Assembly (NCBI RefSeq): GCF_024539815.1
Contig: NZ_JAHHIU010000081.1
Coordinates: 1 to 64,000 of the forward strand
Length of the DNA stretch: 64,000 nt
Reading direction: 5' to 3'
From: Streptomyces hayashii
GTDB lineage: Bacteria; Actinomycetota; Actinomycetes; Streptomycetales; Streptomycetaceae
Below the pieces are notes generated by a model. It worked only from the letters and a program-made list of their open reading frames with translations, was not told the origin of the DNA and searched no databases. Both the position numbers and the translations under genes were made by a program. Below are positions 26,474 to 35,673 of the stretch, in pieces. How positions within the stretch are numbered: the stretch's first letter is position 1; the number at the start of each line of letters is the position of its first letter.

Positions 26474-27688
26474 TCAGTCTCCGATGAGGGCGTCGACGAA
26501 CGCCTCCGGCTCGAACGGCGCCAGGTCGTCCGCGCCCTCGCCGAGTCCCACCAGCTTGACCGGGACGCCCAGCTCGCGCTGGACCGCGACCACGATGCCG
26601 CCCTTGGCCGTGCCGTCCAGCTTGGTCAGGACGATGCCGGTGATGTCCACGACCTCGGCGAAGACCCGGGCCTGGACGAGCCCGTTCTGCCCCGTGGTGG
26701 CGTCGAGGACGAGCAGCACCTCGTCCAGCGGGGCGTGCTTCTCGACGACCCGCTTGACCTTGCCGAGCTCGTCCATGAGTCCGGTCTTGGTGTGCAGCCG
26801 GCCGGCGGTGTCGATGAGGACGACGTCGACCCCCATCTCCTTGCCCTCCTTCACCGCGTCGAACGCGACGGAGGCGGGGTCGCCGGCCTCGGGGCCGCGC
26901 ACGGTGTGCGCGCCGACGCGCTCGCCCCAGGTCTGGAGCTGGTCGGCGGCGGCGGCGCGGAAGGTGTCGGCGGCGCCCAGCACGACGGTGCGCCCGTCGG
27001 CCACGAGCACGCGCGCGAGCTTGCCGGTGGTGGTGGTCTTGCCGGTGCCGTTGACCCCGACGACCATCACGATGCCCGGCTTGCGGTCCGCGGGCTCGGT
27101 CTTCACCGTGCGGTCGACGTCCGTGCCGACCAGCTTGAGGAGCTCGTCGCGCAGCAGGGCGCGCAGTTCCTCCGGGGTGCGGGTGCCGAGCACCTTCACG
27201 CGCTCGCGCAGCCGCTCGACCAGCTCCTGGGTGGGCTGCACGCCGACGTCGGCGGTGAGCAGGGTGTCCTCGATCTCCTCCCAGGTGTCGTCGTCGAGGT
27301 GCTCGCGCGAGAGCAGCGTGAGCAGCCCCTTGCCGAGGGCGTTCTGCGAGCGGGAGAGCCGGGCGCGGAGACGGACGAGCCGTCCCTCGGTGGGCTCCGG
27401 GACCTCGATCTCGGGGATCTCGACGGCGGGGCCGGCGGGCGGCTCCTCGACGGCGGTGCCGGTCGCGCCGCCGCCGGGGAGGTCCACCTCCTCGATCGTG
27501 CGGCGCGGTTCGTCGCGCGGTGTCTCGGCCTCGTCGCCGACGTGCGGCTCGGTCGGCGGGGCGGTGATGTCGGGCGCGGTGGGGGGCGGCGGGGGCAGCG
27601 ACTTCTGCCGTCGACTGCCGACGACGAGCCCGCCGAGCACCGCGAGCACGACCACGGCGATGACTACAGCAAGGATGACGGTTTCCAT
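26474..27688 (-). CDS. ftsY: Signal recognition particle receptor FtsY
   Basis: This 404-residue protein has an N-terminal membrane helix (about 4-24), a Pro/acid-rich linker to about 105, and then the SRP-type NG GTPase domain. G1 is GVNGTGKT (with TTT following), G3 is DTAGRL and G4 lies in T-K-L-D-G-T-A-K-G-G. It receives ribosome-SRP complexes at the membrane together with Ffh encoded 7.4 kb away. ATG 27688 gives a clean hydrophobic start. Transcription from the upstream 148-residue gene is probably cut by the hairpin at 27876-27910. Confidence 0.97.
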   Translation of the reverse strand: METVILAVVIAVVVLAVLGGLVVGSRRQKSLPPPPPTAPDITAPPTEPHVGDEAETPRDEPRRTIEEVDLPGGGATGTAVEEPPAGPAVEIPEIEVPEPTEGRLVRLRARLSRSQNALGKGLLTLLSREHLDDDTWEEIEDTLLTADVGVQPTQELVERLRERVKVLGTRTPEELRALLRDELLKLVGTDVDRTVKTEPADRKPGIVMVVGVNGTGKTTTTGKLARVLVADGRTVVLGAADTFRAAAADQLQTWGERVGAHTVRGPEAGDPASVAFDAVKEGKEMGVDVVLIDTAGRLHTKTGLMDELGKVKRVVEKHAPLDEVLLVLDATTGQNGLVQARVFAEVVDITGIVLTKLDGTAKGGIVVAVQRELGVPVKLVGLGEGADDLAPFEPEAFVDALIGD

Positions 27689-27875
27689 AACGCACCCAGT
27701 ATGCGCGACCCCTCCGCGCCGGGACGGACGGCGACCCGGTCGCCCGTGCCCGGATCACCGCTCCCGGCCGGCCCCCGGGTCGTGGTCGGCGTGGCGGCGC
27801 CCGGCGCGACCGCCGCCGGCCTCGGCCCTCAGCCCTGTCCGCACCCGGCACCGGCTCCCGGGGCGCGTCCCGCCC

Positions 27876-27910
27876 GCCGGGCCCGCCCCCTCCTCGTCGG
27901 CGGGCCCGGC
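27876..27910 (-). terminator. GC-rich hairpin just after the stop of the 148-residue gene
   Basis: A 12-base-pair stem (arms 27876-27887 and 27899-27910) begins one base after the stop codon at 27912 on the minus strand. There is no T run. It is a likely terminator separating that gene from ftsY, though an attenuating role is possible. Confidence 0.55.
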
Positions 27911-27911
27911 C

Positions 27912-28358
27912 TCACGAGGGCGTGTCGGCGTGGACGTATACGTCACCCTCGGCGAGGTCGTCGACCTCCTCGGCCGGCACGACGGAGAAGCCGGCCGACC
28001 GCAGGATTCCGATCAGCGCCGTCTGCATGAGCACGACGACCTCGCCATAGCGCTTCCACTCCGGCGCGGCCGGGTCCTGCCGTTCCGCCGCCGCCCGCAC
28101 CCCGGCCAGGCCCAGTTCCGGGGCGCCCCATCGGACGTAGAGGCCTCCGGCGTGATCGCCCTGGAGCTCGACCTCCACCGAGGCGCCGGGCCTGCTCGGC
28201 TCCTGCGGACCCTGGACATGGGCGGGAAGGCCGGCCCGCCGGAGCTCTCGGCAGACGCGGGCCGCCAGGTCGTGCCCGGCCGCGATGATCTCCTCCGGAG
28301 CGAACGGGTGACCGTACGCGGCGGCCTGGGCACGGGTCTCGGGGTCCACATGGGTCAC
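27912..28358 (-). CDS. Conserved hypothetical protein, 148 residues
   Basis: The protein is acidic and mixed alpha/beta with no membrane segment. Visible blocks are G-L-Y-V-R-W-G-A-P-E-L and A-L-I-G-I-L-R-S-A-G-F. I do not recognise a named family. ATG 28358 is followed by a normal coding pattern. It is divergent from the LLM oxidoreductase across a 206-base region that contains a palindrome, and precedes ftsY on the same strand, separated by a hairpin. Confidence 0.75.
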   Translation of the reverse strand: MTHVDPETRAQAAAYGHPFAPEEIIAAGHDLAARVCRELRRAGLPAHVQGPQEPSRPGASVEVELQGDHAGGLYVRWGAPELGLAGVRAAAERQDPAAPEWKRYGEVVVLMQTALIGILRSAGFSVVPAEEVDDLAEGDVYVHADTPS

Positions 28359-28515
28359 CGGGCGTCTCCTGGCGTGAGGTCGTCCGACGTGCGGGCGACG
28401 ACGGCGGATTGTCGAAGGGGCGTGCGCAGCGATCCTCGCGCACCCGTCGCCGTCGAGCGGTCGGCGGGGAGTCCGCGCGCGGGCATGCGGCCTGCGGGCT
28501 CCCGGGCATGGCCAT

Positions 28516-28530
28516 CTGACGTTACGTCAG
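28516..28530. promoter_or_regulatory. Perfect palindromic operator candidate (CTGACGT-T-ACGTCAG)
   Basis: Two perfect 7-base arms around one central base, 34 bases before the LLM oxidoreductase ATG and in the divergent gap with the 148-residue gene. The size and symmetry suit a TetR-like dimer, and the position would overlap a promoter. No regulator gene is adjacent, so the binder would act in trans. Confidence 0.5.
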
Positions 28531-28564
28531 CTACCGTCCCCCCACGCCGCCGAAGGGGGTCCCC

Positions 28565-29536
28565 ATGCCCGTCACCGTCGTCCGTTTCAATCTCGTCGCG
28601 CCCGGTGCGACCCCCGCGGAGCTGGGCGTCCGTTACCGGGCCGCGTTGGAGATGGCCGCGTACGCGGACGAGCACGGGGTCACGACCCTGCAGACCGAGG
28701 AGCACCACGGCGTCGAGAACAACTGGCTGCCGTCCCCGTTCGCCTTCGCCGGCGCGGTGCTCGGGGCTACCCGGCGGCTGGCGGTGACCGTCTCCGCCGT
28801 CATCGGCCCGTTGCACGACCCGCTGCGGCTCGCCGAGGACATCGCGGTGCTCGATCTGCTGAGCGGCGGCCGGCTGGTGACGGTCGCCGGGATCGGGTAC
28901 CGGCCCGAGGAATACGCCCGGGCGGGCGTGGAGTGGAAGCGCCGGGGCCGGCTCCAGGACGAGTTGCTGGAGACCGTGCTGCGGGCCTGGACCGGCGAGG
29001 AGTTCGAGTACCGCGGCCGTACGGTACGGGTCACCCCGCGCCCGGGGACCGAGCCGCACCCCCTGCTGCTGGTCGGCGGCTCCTCGCGGGCCGCGGCCCG
29101 CCGGGCCGCCCGGCTCGGCCTTCCCTTCTTCCCCAGCGCGCACCTGCCGGAGCTGGAGGCGTACTACAAGGAGCAGTTGGTGGAGCACGGGACGGAGGGC
29201 TGGACGATGATGCCCGCCGCCGAGACCCCGCTGCTGCACCTGGCCGAGGATCCGGACCGGGCCTGGGCGCTGTACGGGGAGCACTTCCTGCACGAGGCCC
29301 GGACGTACGCCTCCTGGCAGTCCGGGGACATCCGCTCGGCGGTGCGGTCGGGGGCGCTCACGGTCGACGAGCTCCGGGACGAGGGCGTGTACCGGATCCT
29401 CACGCCGGACGAGTGCGTGGCGCAGGGGCTCGACAACCTCGTGCTGCATCCGCTGGCGGGCGGGATGCCGGTGGAGGAGGGCCGGCGGAGCCTGCGGCTG
29501 TTCTGCGAACGCGTGCTGCCCCGGCTCGGGGGGTGA
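28565..29536 (+). CDS. LLM-class flavin-dependent oxidoreductase (luciferase-like)
   Basis: This 323-residue TIM-barrel protein shows the bacterial luciferase-family pattern: V-R-F-N-L-V at the N-terminus, the T-L-Q-T-E-E-H-H-G substrate-face loop, R-L-V-T-V-A-G-I-G-Y-R, and L-L-L-V-G-G-S-S-R-A-A-A-R-R for cofactor phosphate. These enzymes use reduced FMN or F420. F420 is possible since the window also carries cofC, but the sequence does not decide it. It is monocistronic and convergent with glcP. Confidence 0.88.
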   Translation: MPVTVVRFNLVAPGATPAELGVRYRAALEMAAYADEHGVTTLQTEEHHGVENNWLPSPFAFAGAVLGATRRLAVTVSAVIGPLHDPLRLAEDIAVLDLLSGGRLVTVAGIGYRPEEYARAGVEWKRRGRLQDELLETVLRAWTGEEFEYRGRTVRVTPRPGTEPHPLLLVGGSSRAAARRAARLGLPFFPSAHLPELEAYYKEQLVEHGTEGWTMMPAAETPLLHLAEDPDRAWALYGEHFLHEARTYASWQSGDIRSAVRSGALTVDELRDEGVYRILTPDECVAQGLDNLVLHPLAGGMPVEEGRRSLRLFCERVLPRLGG

Positions 29537-29645
29537 GCCGGGGCAGCGCGCGTCACGGGTGTCGAGGAGCGGGCAGCGGGGACTTGGCCCGGCTCCTCGA
29601 ATCCAGGGGGCTCGAACACCTCGTCGCGAGGCTCGGCCCGGTGGC

Positions 29646-31064
29646 TCAGCCCATCTCCTCCAGCGACTTGCCCTTCGTCTCCTTGACGTACTTCAGGACG
29701 AACGGGATGGAGAGCGCGGCGAAGGCCGTGTAGATCACGTAGGTCGCCGAGAGGTTCCAGTCGGCGAGCGACGGGAAGCTCGCGGTGATGGCCCAGTTGG
29801 CGATCCACTGGGCGGAGGCGGCCACGCCGAGGGCGGCGGCACGGATCCGGTTGGGGAACATCTCACCGAGGAAGACCCAGACGACGACACCCCAGGACAG
29901 GGCGAAGAAGAGGACGAACACATGGGCGGCGATCAGGGCGATCCAGCCCTGGGCGGCCGGGAGCTTGCCGTCGACGAGGTCGTAGGAGAACGCCCAGGCC
30001 TCCAGCGCGAGGCCGACGACCATGCCGACGGAGCCGATGAGGGCGAGCGGCCGGCGGCCGATGCGGTCCACGAAGATCATGGCGATCACGGTGCCGATGA
30101 TGTTGATGATCGACGTCGTGAAGGAGTAGAAGAACGAGTCCGTCGGGTCGACGCCGACCGACTGCCACAGCGTCGAGGAGTAGTAGAACGCGACGTTGAT
30201 GCCGACGAACTGCTGGAAGACCGACAGGCCGATGCCGATCCAGACGATCGGCTTGAAGAAGAAGGAGCCGCCGAGCAGGTCCTTGAAGGTGGACTTGTGC
30301 TCGCTCTTCATCGCGTGCTCGATCTCGGCGACGCGGGCGTCCAGGTCGATCTTGTCGCCCTCGACCTCTTCCAGGATGTCGCGGGCCCGCTCGCGCTTGC
30401 CGACGGAGATCAGGAAGCGCGGGGACTCGGGGATGGCGAAGGAGAGCAGGCCGTACAGGACGGCCGGGACGACCATCACGCCGAGCATGACCTGCCAGGC
30501 CTCCAGGCCCATGAGCTTGCCGCGCTGGTCGCCGCCGGCGGAGTTGAGCAGGCCCCAGTTGACCAGCTGCGAGATCGCGATGCCGATGACGATCGCGGCC
30601 TGCTGGAAGGAGCCGAGCCGGCCGCGGTAGGCGGGCGGGGCGACCTCGGCGATGTAGGCGGGGCCGATCACGGACGCCATGCCGATGGCGAAGCCGCCGA
30701 CGACCCGCCACAGGGCGAAGTCCCACAGCGCGAAGGGCAGGGCCGAGCCGACGGCGCTGACCGTGAACAGCACGGCGGCGATCTGCATCACCCGGATGCG
30801 GCCGATGCGGTCCGCAATGCGCCCGGCGGTCGCGGCGCCGATGGCGCAGCCGATCAGGGCGATGGCGATGACCTGGGCGAGGGCGGCGGAGCCCACGTCG
30901 TAGCGGTCCCGGATGGCCTCGACGGCGCCGTTGATGACGGAGCTGTCGTAGCCGAAGAGGAAGCCGCCCATCGCGGCCGCCGCAGCGATGAAGATGACAT
31001 GCCCGAGATGATCGGGGTGAGCCGTCCCGGCTCCTGACTGGGATGCCTGCGCTGTGCTGGTCAC
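29646..31064 (-). CDS. glcP: Glucose permease GlcP-type MFS sugar porter
   Basis: This 472-residue protein starts at GTG 31064 with GAGGAG five bases upstream. Twelve hydrophobic segments are visible, with sugar-porter signatures: G-R-I-A-D-R-I-G-R-I-R in the first cytoplasmic loop, P-E-S-P-R-F-L in the middle, and D-R-I-G-R-R-P after segment 8. QQFVGIN and the final P-E-T-like V-K-E-T-K-G-K-S are family traits. It resembles my memory of S. coelicolor GlcP1 (SCO5578), the main proton-coupled glucose uptake route needed for glucose repression. Confidence 0.94.
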   Translation of the reverse strand: MTSTAQASQSGAGTAHPDHLGHVIFIAAAAAMGGFLFGYDSSVINGAVEAIRDRYDVGSAALAQVIAIALIGCAIGAATAGRIADRIGRIRVMQIAAVLFTVSAVGSALPFALWDFALWRVVGGFAIGMASVIGPAYIAEVAPPAYRGRLGSFQQAAIVIGIAISQLVNWGLLNSAGGDQRGKLMGLEAWQVMLGVMVVPAVLYGLLSFAIPESPRFLISVGKRERARDILEEVEGDKIDLDARVAEIEHAMKSEHKSTFKDLLGGSFFFKPIVWIGIGLSVFQQFVGINVAFYYSSTLWQSVGVDPTDSFFYSFTTSIINIIGTVIAMIFVDRIGRRPLALIGSVGMVVGLALEAWAFSYDLVDGKLPAAQGWIALIAAHVFVLFFALSWGVVVWVFLGEMFPNRIRAAALGVAASAQWIANWAITASFPSLADWNLSATYVIYTAFAALSIPFVLKYVKETKGKSLEEMG

Positions 31065-31122
31065 GTGAACTCCTCGGGCCGTCGGCAACGCTGCCGGCGG
31101 GGTCAGCCGTCCAGGTAGGTGG

Positions 31123-31134
31123 TACCTGAAGGTA
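31123..31134. promoter_or_regulatory. Short palindrome upstream of glcP
   Basis: The sequence is TACCT-GA-AGGTA with perfect 5-base arms, 59 bases upstream of the glcP start, in an unusually AT-rich 216-base gap before smc. A further CTTC-TT-GAAG lies near 31226. These are candidates for a sugar-responsive regulator site; no regulator is adjacent. Confidence 0.35.
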
Positions 31135-31280
31135 AATCCATCGTTCCTGACCTTATGCCTTCAAGTTTCCAAATCAAACGCGGGAAAATGTGAGAACCCA
31201 GACAAGATCACGTCACATACGTTCACTTCTTGAAGGCAGCCCAGGTCGCGACGTGGACCCGAAGGCGGGGTGACCGGCCG

Positions 31281-34200
31281 TCAGCGCAACCGCTGACTGA
31301 TCACCTTCGACACGCCGTCACCCTGCATGGACACGCCGTACAGCGCGTCGGCGACCTCCATCGTGCGCTTCTGGTGGGTGATCACGATCAGCTGCGAGGC
31401 CTCCTGCAGCTCCTGCATGATCCGGATCAGCCGCTGCAGGTTGGTGTCGTCGAGGGCCGCCTCGACCTCGTCCATGACGTAGAACGGGCTGGGGCGGGCC
31501 TTGAAGATCGACACCAGCATGGCGACGGCGGTCAGCGAGCGCTCGCCGCCGGACAGCAGGCTCAGCCGCTTGACCTTCTTGCCGGGAGGCCGTGCCTCGA
31601 CGTCGACGCCCGTGGTGAGCATGTTGTCGGGGTCGGTCAGGACCAACCGCCCCTCCCCGCCCGGGAAGAGCCGGCCGAAGACGCCCTCGAACTCGCGCGC
31701 GGTGTCCCGGAAGGCCTCGGTGAAGACCTGCTCCACCCGCTCGTCGACCTCCCTGACCACCTGCAGCAGGTCGGTGCGGGTCTTCTTGAGGTCCTCCAGC
31801 TGCTCGCTCAGGAACTGGTGGCGCTCCTCCAGTGCGGAGAACTCCTCCAGGGCGAGCGGATTGACCTTGCCGAGCTGCTGGTACGCGCGCTCGGCCGCCC
31901 TGAGCCGCTTCTCCTGCTCCGCCCGGACGAACGCCCTCGGCCGGTTGCGCGGGTGCTCCGGATCCTCCGGCAGCTCCTCGCCCTCGGCGGGGGGCGAGGG
32001 CGGCACCGGCTGATGCGGACCGTACTCCGACACGAGTCCCGCCGGTTCGACACCGAGCTCCTCCAGAGCCTTGGTCTCCAACTGCTCGATCCGCAGCCTT
32101 TTCTCGGCTCCGAGTACCTCGCCCCGGTGAACTGAATCCGTCAACTTGTCGAGTTCCGCCTTCAGATCGCGCCCCGCGGTGCGGGCGGCGGCCAGCTCCT
32201 GCTCGCGACGCGCCTTCGCCGCGTCGGCCGCGACGCGCTCCTCCTCGGCCCGCCCGAGGGACACCTCGACGTGGGCGAGCAGTTGCCGGGCGCCGGAGGC
32301 CACGGCCTCCGCGACGGCGGCCTCGTGCCGCAGCCGCGCCCGCCGCTGCTCGGCACGCGCGCGTGCCTCGCGTTCCGCCCGCGCGGCCCGGTCCAGCGAA
32401 TCGGCCCGCCCGGCCAGCCCTTTCACCCGCTCCTCGTGGGTGCGGACCTGGAGCCGCGCCTCCATCTCGGTCTGCCGGGCGTTGGCCCCGTCCGCCGCGA
32501 GCCGGTCCCGCGCGGAGGTGTCGGGCTCCTCCTCGACCGGCATCTCCTCCGCGACGGCCAGCCGTTCGGCCAGCTCCTCGGCCTCCTCGACGGCCCGGTC
32601 CAGCGCGTCCTGCGCCCGCGCGGCGGCCGCCGTGGACCGTTCGGCCTCACCGGCGGCGCCCCGCGCCTGTCCGGCCAGCCGCCCGAGCTGCTGGGCCACG
32701 GCCGACTTCTCCCGGTCGGCGGCCCGCCGCCGCTCCCCCAGCTCCTCGACGAGTGCGGCGCACTCCCTGCGCCGCTCCCCGGCCGCGCTCTGCGCCCGCG
32801 CCAGCCGCTCGCACCGCACCGCCAGCTCCTCCAGCTCGGCGGCGGCCTCGTCGACCGACGCCTGTACCTCCAGCAGACTGGGCGCCCCGGCCGACCCGCC
32901 GTGCGCGAAGTGCGCCCCCAGCAGGTCGCCCTCGGCCGTGACGGCGACGAGATCGGGGCGGCCGTAGACGAGCTCCTCGGCGTCCTCCAGAGTGCCGACG
33001 ACGACGATCCCGCGCAGCAGCCGGCGCACGGCCGGCATCAGCTCTGCGGGACCCCGGACGAGGTCGGCGGCACGGACCGGCCCGTCGCCGTGCCGTTCCC
33101 CGGACGGATCCTCCGGAGCGCCGCTCAGCAGCAGCGCGGCGCGGCCGGCGTCCTGCTTGCGCAGCAGCCGGATCGCGTCGGCCGCCGACGCCGGCGTCGT
33201 CACCGCGATCGCGTCCGCCGCCGCCCCGAAGGCCGCCGCGAGGGCGACCTCGTGTCCCGGGGTCACCGTGAGCAGTTCGGCGGCCGGACCGAGCAGACCG
33301 CTCAGGCGGTCCCGTGCGCCGAGCAGCGCGCCGGTGCCGTCCTTGCGCCGCAGCCCGAGCGCCAGGGCGTCGCGGCGGGCCTGGGTCGCGGCGCGGCTGC
33401 GTTCGGCCGCCGTGGTCGCCTCACGGGACGCGGTGAGGGCGGCCTCCGCCTCGGCGAGCTGCCGTCTGGCCGTCTCGTGCCGCTCCCCCAGTTCGTGATC
33501 GCCGGCGTCGAGGCCGTCGACCTCCGCCTTCAGCGTCTCGTACTCCTCCTGGGCGGCCACGGCGCGTTCCTGCGCCTCGTCACGGGCTGCGGCCAGCCGG
33601 TCGATCTCGGCCTGGGCGGACGCGGCGCGCGAACGGGCGGCGTTGACCTGACCGTTCAGCCGGGCCAAGCCCTCGCGGCGGTCGGCGATGGACCGGGCCA
33701 CGTCCTTCAGCCGGCGTTCCTCGACGGCGAGCTCCCGCTCCAGGTCGGCACGGTGCGAGACCGTGTCGTCCAGGGCGTGCTGGGCCGCTTCGAGGGCGGC
33801 CTCCAGCTCGGCCTCCTGCTCACGGACCCGGGCGGCCTCGCGCTCCATGTCCTCGGGGTCGCGGCCGCGCCGCTCCTCGGGGGGCGCCGAGGTGGCGCTC
33901 TTCACGCGCGCGTCGGCGAGCGAGATCGTGCCGCGGACCCGTTCGGCGAGCTGGGACAGCTCGTACCAGGTCTGCTGGGCGCGCTGCAGCCGTGGCGTCA
34001 GCCGGCGGACCTCGTCCTCCAGGACGGCTTCGCGCTGGAGCGCCCTGCGCAGCTCCTGCTCGGCGGCGTCCTTGCGCTCCTTCAGGGCGGCCTCGTCGGC
34101 GATCTCGCCGCGCAGGGCCTCCCGCATCCGGACGAGATCGTCGGCGAGGAGGCGCAGCCGCGCGTCGCGCAGATCGGCCTGGATGACGGCGGCGCGGCGG

Positions 34201-34835
34201 GCGACGGCCGCCTGACGGCCGAGGGGCTTGAGCTGGCGCCGCAACTCGTCGGTGAGGTCCTGCACGCGCGCGAGGTTGGCCTGCATCGCGTCCAGTTTGC
34301 GCAGCGCCTTCTCCTTGCGCTTGCGGTGCTTCAGGACGCCCGCGGCCTCCTCGATGAAGGCGCGGCGGCCCATCGGATCGGCGTGCAGGACGGAGTCGAG
34401 CTGCCCCTGGCCGACGATGACGTGCATCTCGCGGCCGATGCCGGAGTCGGACAGCAGGTCCTGGATGTCGAGGAGGCGGCAGGTGTCGCCGTTGATCTGG
34501 TACTCGCTGCCGCCGTTGCGGAACATGATCCGCGTGATGGTGACCTCGGCGTACTCGATGGGCAGCGCCCCGTCGGAGTTGTCGATGGTCAGGGACACCT
34601 CGGCGCGGCCCAGCGGGGGCCGCCCGGTGGTGCCGGCGAAGATGACGTCCTCCATCTTGCCGCCGCGCAGCGATTTGGCGCCCTGCTCCCCCATGACCCA
34701 GCTGAGCGCGTCGACCACATTGGACTTGCCCGAGCCGTTCGGACCGACGACGCAGGTGATGCCCGGTTCGAACCTGAGCGTGGTCGCCGAGGCGAACGAC
34801 TTGAACCCCCTGAGGGTCAGGGCCTTGAGGTGCAC
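31281..34835 (-). CDS. smc: Chromosome segregation/condensin protein SMC
   Basis: This 1184-residue protein begins at GTG 34835 (H-L-K-A-L-T-L-R-G-F follows). Walker A is GPNGSGKS in the N-terminal head, long coiled coils flank a hinge around residues 500-650, and the C-terminal head has the signature L-S-G-G-E-R-S-L and Walker B with FYVMDEVEAALDD. SMC forms the condensin ring with ScpA/ScpB and loads at parS sites to align chromosome arms before sporulation septation. One copy of the CACGCGCGCGTG palindrome lies in the C-terminal coiled coil. The head domains are complete. Confidence 0.98.
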   Translation of the reverse strand: MHLKALTLRGFKSFASATTLRFEPGITCVVGPNGSGKSNVVDALSWVMGEQGAKSLRGGKMEDVIFAGTTGRPPLGRAEVSLTIDNSDGALPIEYAEVTITRIMFRNGGSEYQINGDTCRLLDIQDLLSDSGIGREMHVIVGQGQLDSVLHADPMGRRAFIEEAAGVLKHRKRKEKALRKLDAMQANLARVQDLTDELRRQLKPLGRQAAVARRAAVIQADLRDARLRLLADDLVRMREALRGEIADEAALKERKDAAEQELRRALQREAVLEDEVRRLTPRLQRAQQTWYELSQLAERVRGTISLADARVKSATSAPPEERRGRDPEDMEREAARVREQEAELEAALEAAQHALDDTVSHRADLERELAVEERRLKDVARSIADRREGLARLNGQVNAARSRAASAQAEIDRLAAARDEAQERAVAAQEEYETLKAEVDGLDAGDHELGERHETARRQLAEAEAALTASREATTAAERSRAATQARRDALALGLRRKDGTGALLGARDRLSGLLGPAAELLTVTPGHEVALAAAFGAAADAIAVTTPASAADAIRLLRKQDAGRAALLLSGAPEDPSGERHGDGPVRAADLVRGPAELMPAVRRLLRGIVVVGTLEDAEELVYGRPDLVAVTAEGDLLGAHFAHGGSAGAPSLLEVQASVDEAAAELEELAVRCERLARAQSAAGERRRECAALVEELGERRRAADREKSAVAQQLGRLAGQARGAAGEAERSTAAAARAQDALDRAVEEAEELAERLAVAEEMPVEEEPDTSARDRLAADGANARQTEMEARLQVRTHEERVKGLAGRADSLDRAARAEREARARAEQRRARLRHEAAVAEAVASGARQLLAHVEVSLGRAEEERVAADAAKARREQELAAARTAGRDLKAELDKLTDSVHRGEVLGAEKRLRIEQLETKALEELGVEPAGLVSEYGPHQPVPPSPPAEGEELPEDPEHPRNRPRAFVRAEQEKRLRAAERAYQQLGKVNPLALEEFSALEERHQFLSEQLEDLKKTRTDLLQVVREVDERVEQVFTEAFRDTAREFEGVFGRLFPGGEGRLVLTDPDNMLTTGVDVEARPPGKKVKRLSLLSGGERSLTAVAMLVSIFKARPSPFYVMDEVEAALDDTNLQRLIRIMQELQEASQLIVITHQKRTMEVADALYGVSMQGDGVSKVISQRLR

Positions 34836-34984
34836 GGCGCTGGACTCTACCTTCCGGGGGTGTCTCACTCCATGAACCCGCGGTTTCACCCATGAACGCG
34901 CAGGGCACACCAAACGTTAAGAGACTGAAAGGGTGCGTGGGGGAACCATCGGCGGGGGCCACAGAAGCGGCAGGAAAGAAAGAA

Positions 34985-35005
34985 GGGACGCCGAATCGGC
35001 GTCCC
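34985..35005 (-). terminator. Intrinsic terminator downstream of the 67-residue coiled-coil gene
   Basis: A perfect 9-base-pair stem GGGACGCCG/CGGCGTCCC with a 3-base loop. On the minus strand it is followed by TTCTTTCTTTCC, a good T-rich tail. It lies 86 bases past the stop at 35091 and separates that gene from smc. Confidence 0.85.
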
Positions 35006-35090
35006 TTGCAAACTCTGACAACTTAGCGGTCCGACGCGGTTGGTGTGTGCCGCCCGACCACTGCGATGCCGTTGTACAGCGGTGCAGCGA

Positions 35091-35294
35091 TCAGGTGAGC
35101 GCAGGCTCCGCCTGGCGTGCGTCGATGCTCTCCAGAAGCGATTCGTGAGAAGCGGCAGCCGTCAGCGCGTCGTTCTCGGCCTGGATCCGTCCGAGCTCGG
35201 ATTCCAGATCCTGTACACGCTGCTGGAGCCGTCGCATCTCGGCGAGGAGTCGCGGGTCGGAGCCGCCGACGTAACCGAGAAGCGCCTTTGCCAT
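35091..35294 (-). CDS. Small conserved coiled-coil protein, 67 residues
   Basis: ATG 35294 opens M-A-K-A-L-L-G-Y-V-G-G-S-D, followed by a leucine-heptad coiled coil (about residues 16-46; L-A-E-M-R-R-L-Q-Q-R-V-Q-D-L-E-S-E-L). The upstream GGAGGACC gives a Shine-Dalgarno. I recall near-identical small proteins in other Streptomyces, but no function is assigned. It is upstream of smc on the same strand with its own terminator between. Confidence 0.75.
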   Translation of the reverse strand: MAKALLGYVGGSDPRLLAEMRRLQQRVQDLESELGRIQAENDALTAAASHESLLESIDARQAEPALT

Positions 35295-35673
35295 GATGGA
35301 TGGTCCTCCACAATGAGTGACCGACCGAAGCGGTGTGGGTCGTGAGGGATTCGCACCCGCGGTGTTCGGCGGGATCTTGTTCGTCCTGCTGTTCATCCAT
35401 GCCAAACAGCTGAGGTGCGCGGGGTGCTTTCAGCGTCTCACCAAAAAGTTTGACGGTCAACACGATCACGCCCCGTATTGGCGGGCAACCCGGTGGCGCG
35501 CGGCCGTCACGGCGGCGCTGCGGCTCCTGCGGGGCCCTGGAGGCGTGGCGATCATCCTTGCGTGCGGAGCCTGCCACTGCAAGCGATTCTTGGCAACCAC
35601 CTGCCGCTTTTCCTTTCGGGCAGGTGCCGGTGGCACATCCCGCCGCTTCCGGGGGCTGCCTCACGCGCATTTC
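35295..35673. other. Gene-free gap between the coiled-coil gene and acylphosphatase
   Basis: This 379-base stretch holds the promoter of the minus-strand coiled-coil gene. A TTGAC-G-GTCAA palindrome lies at 35450-35460 and its minus-strand half TTGACC could be a -35, but no TANNNT sits at the right distance. No coding frame with family resemblance was seen, though short frames exist on both strands. Confidence 0.4.

Noticed and set aside
32271..34895. Plus-strand open frame of about 870 codons antisense to smc
   Set aside because: Low-complexity translation with no family motif; smc on the minus strand has all ATPase motifs.
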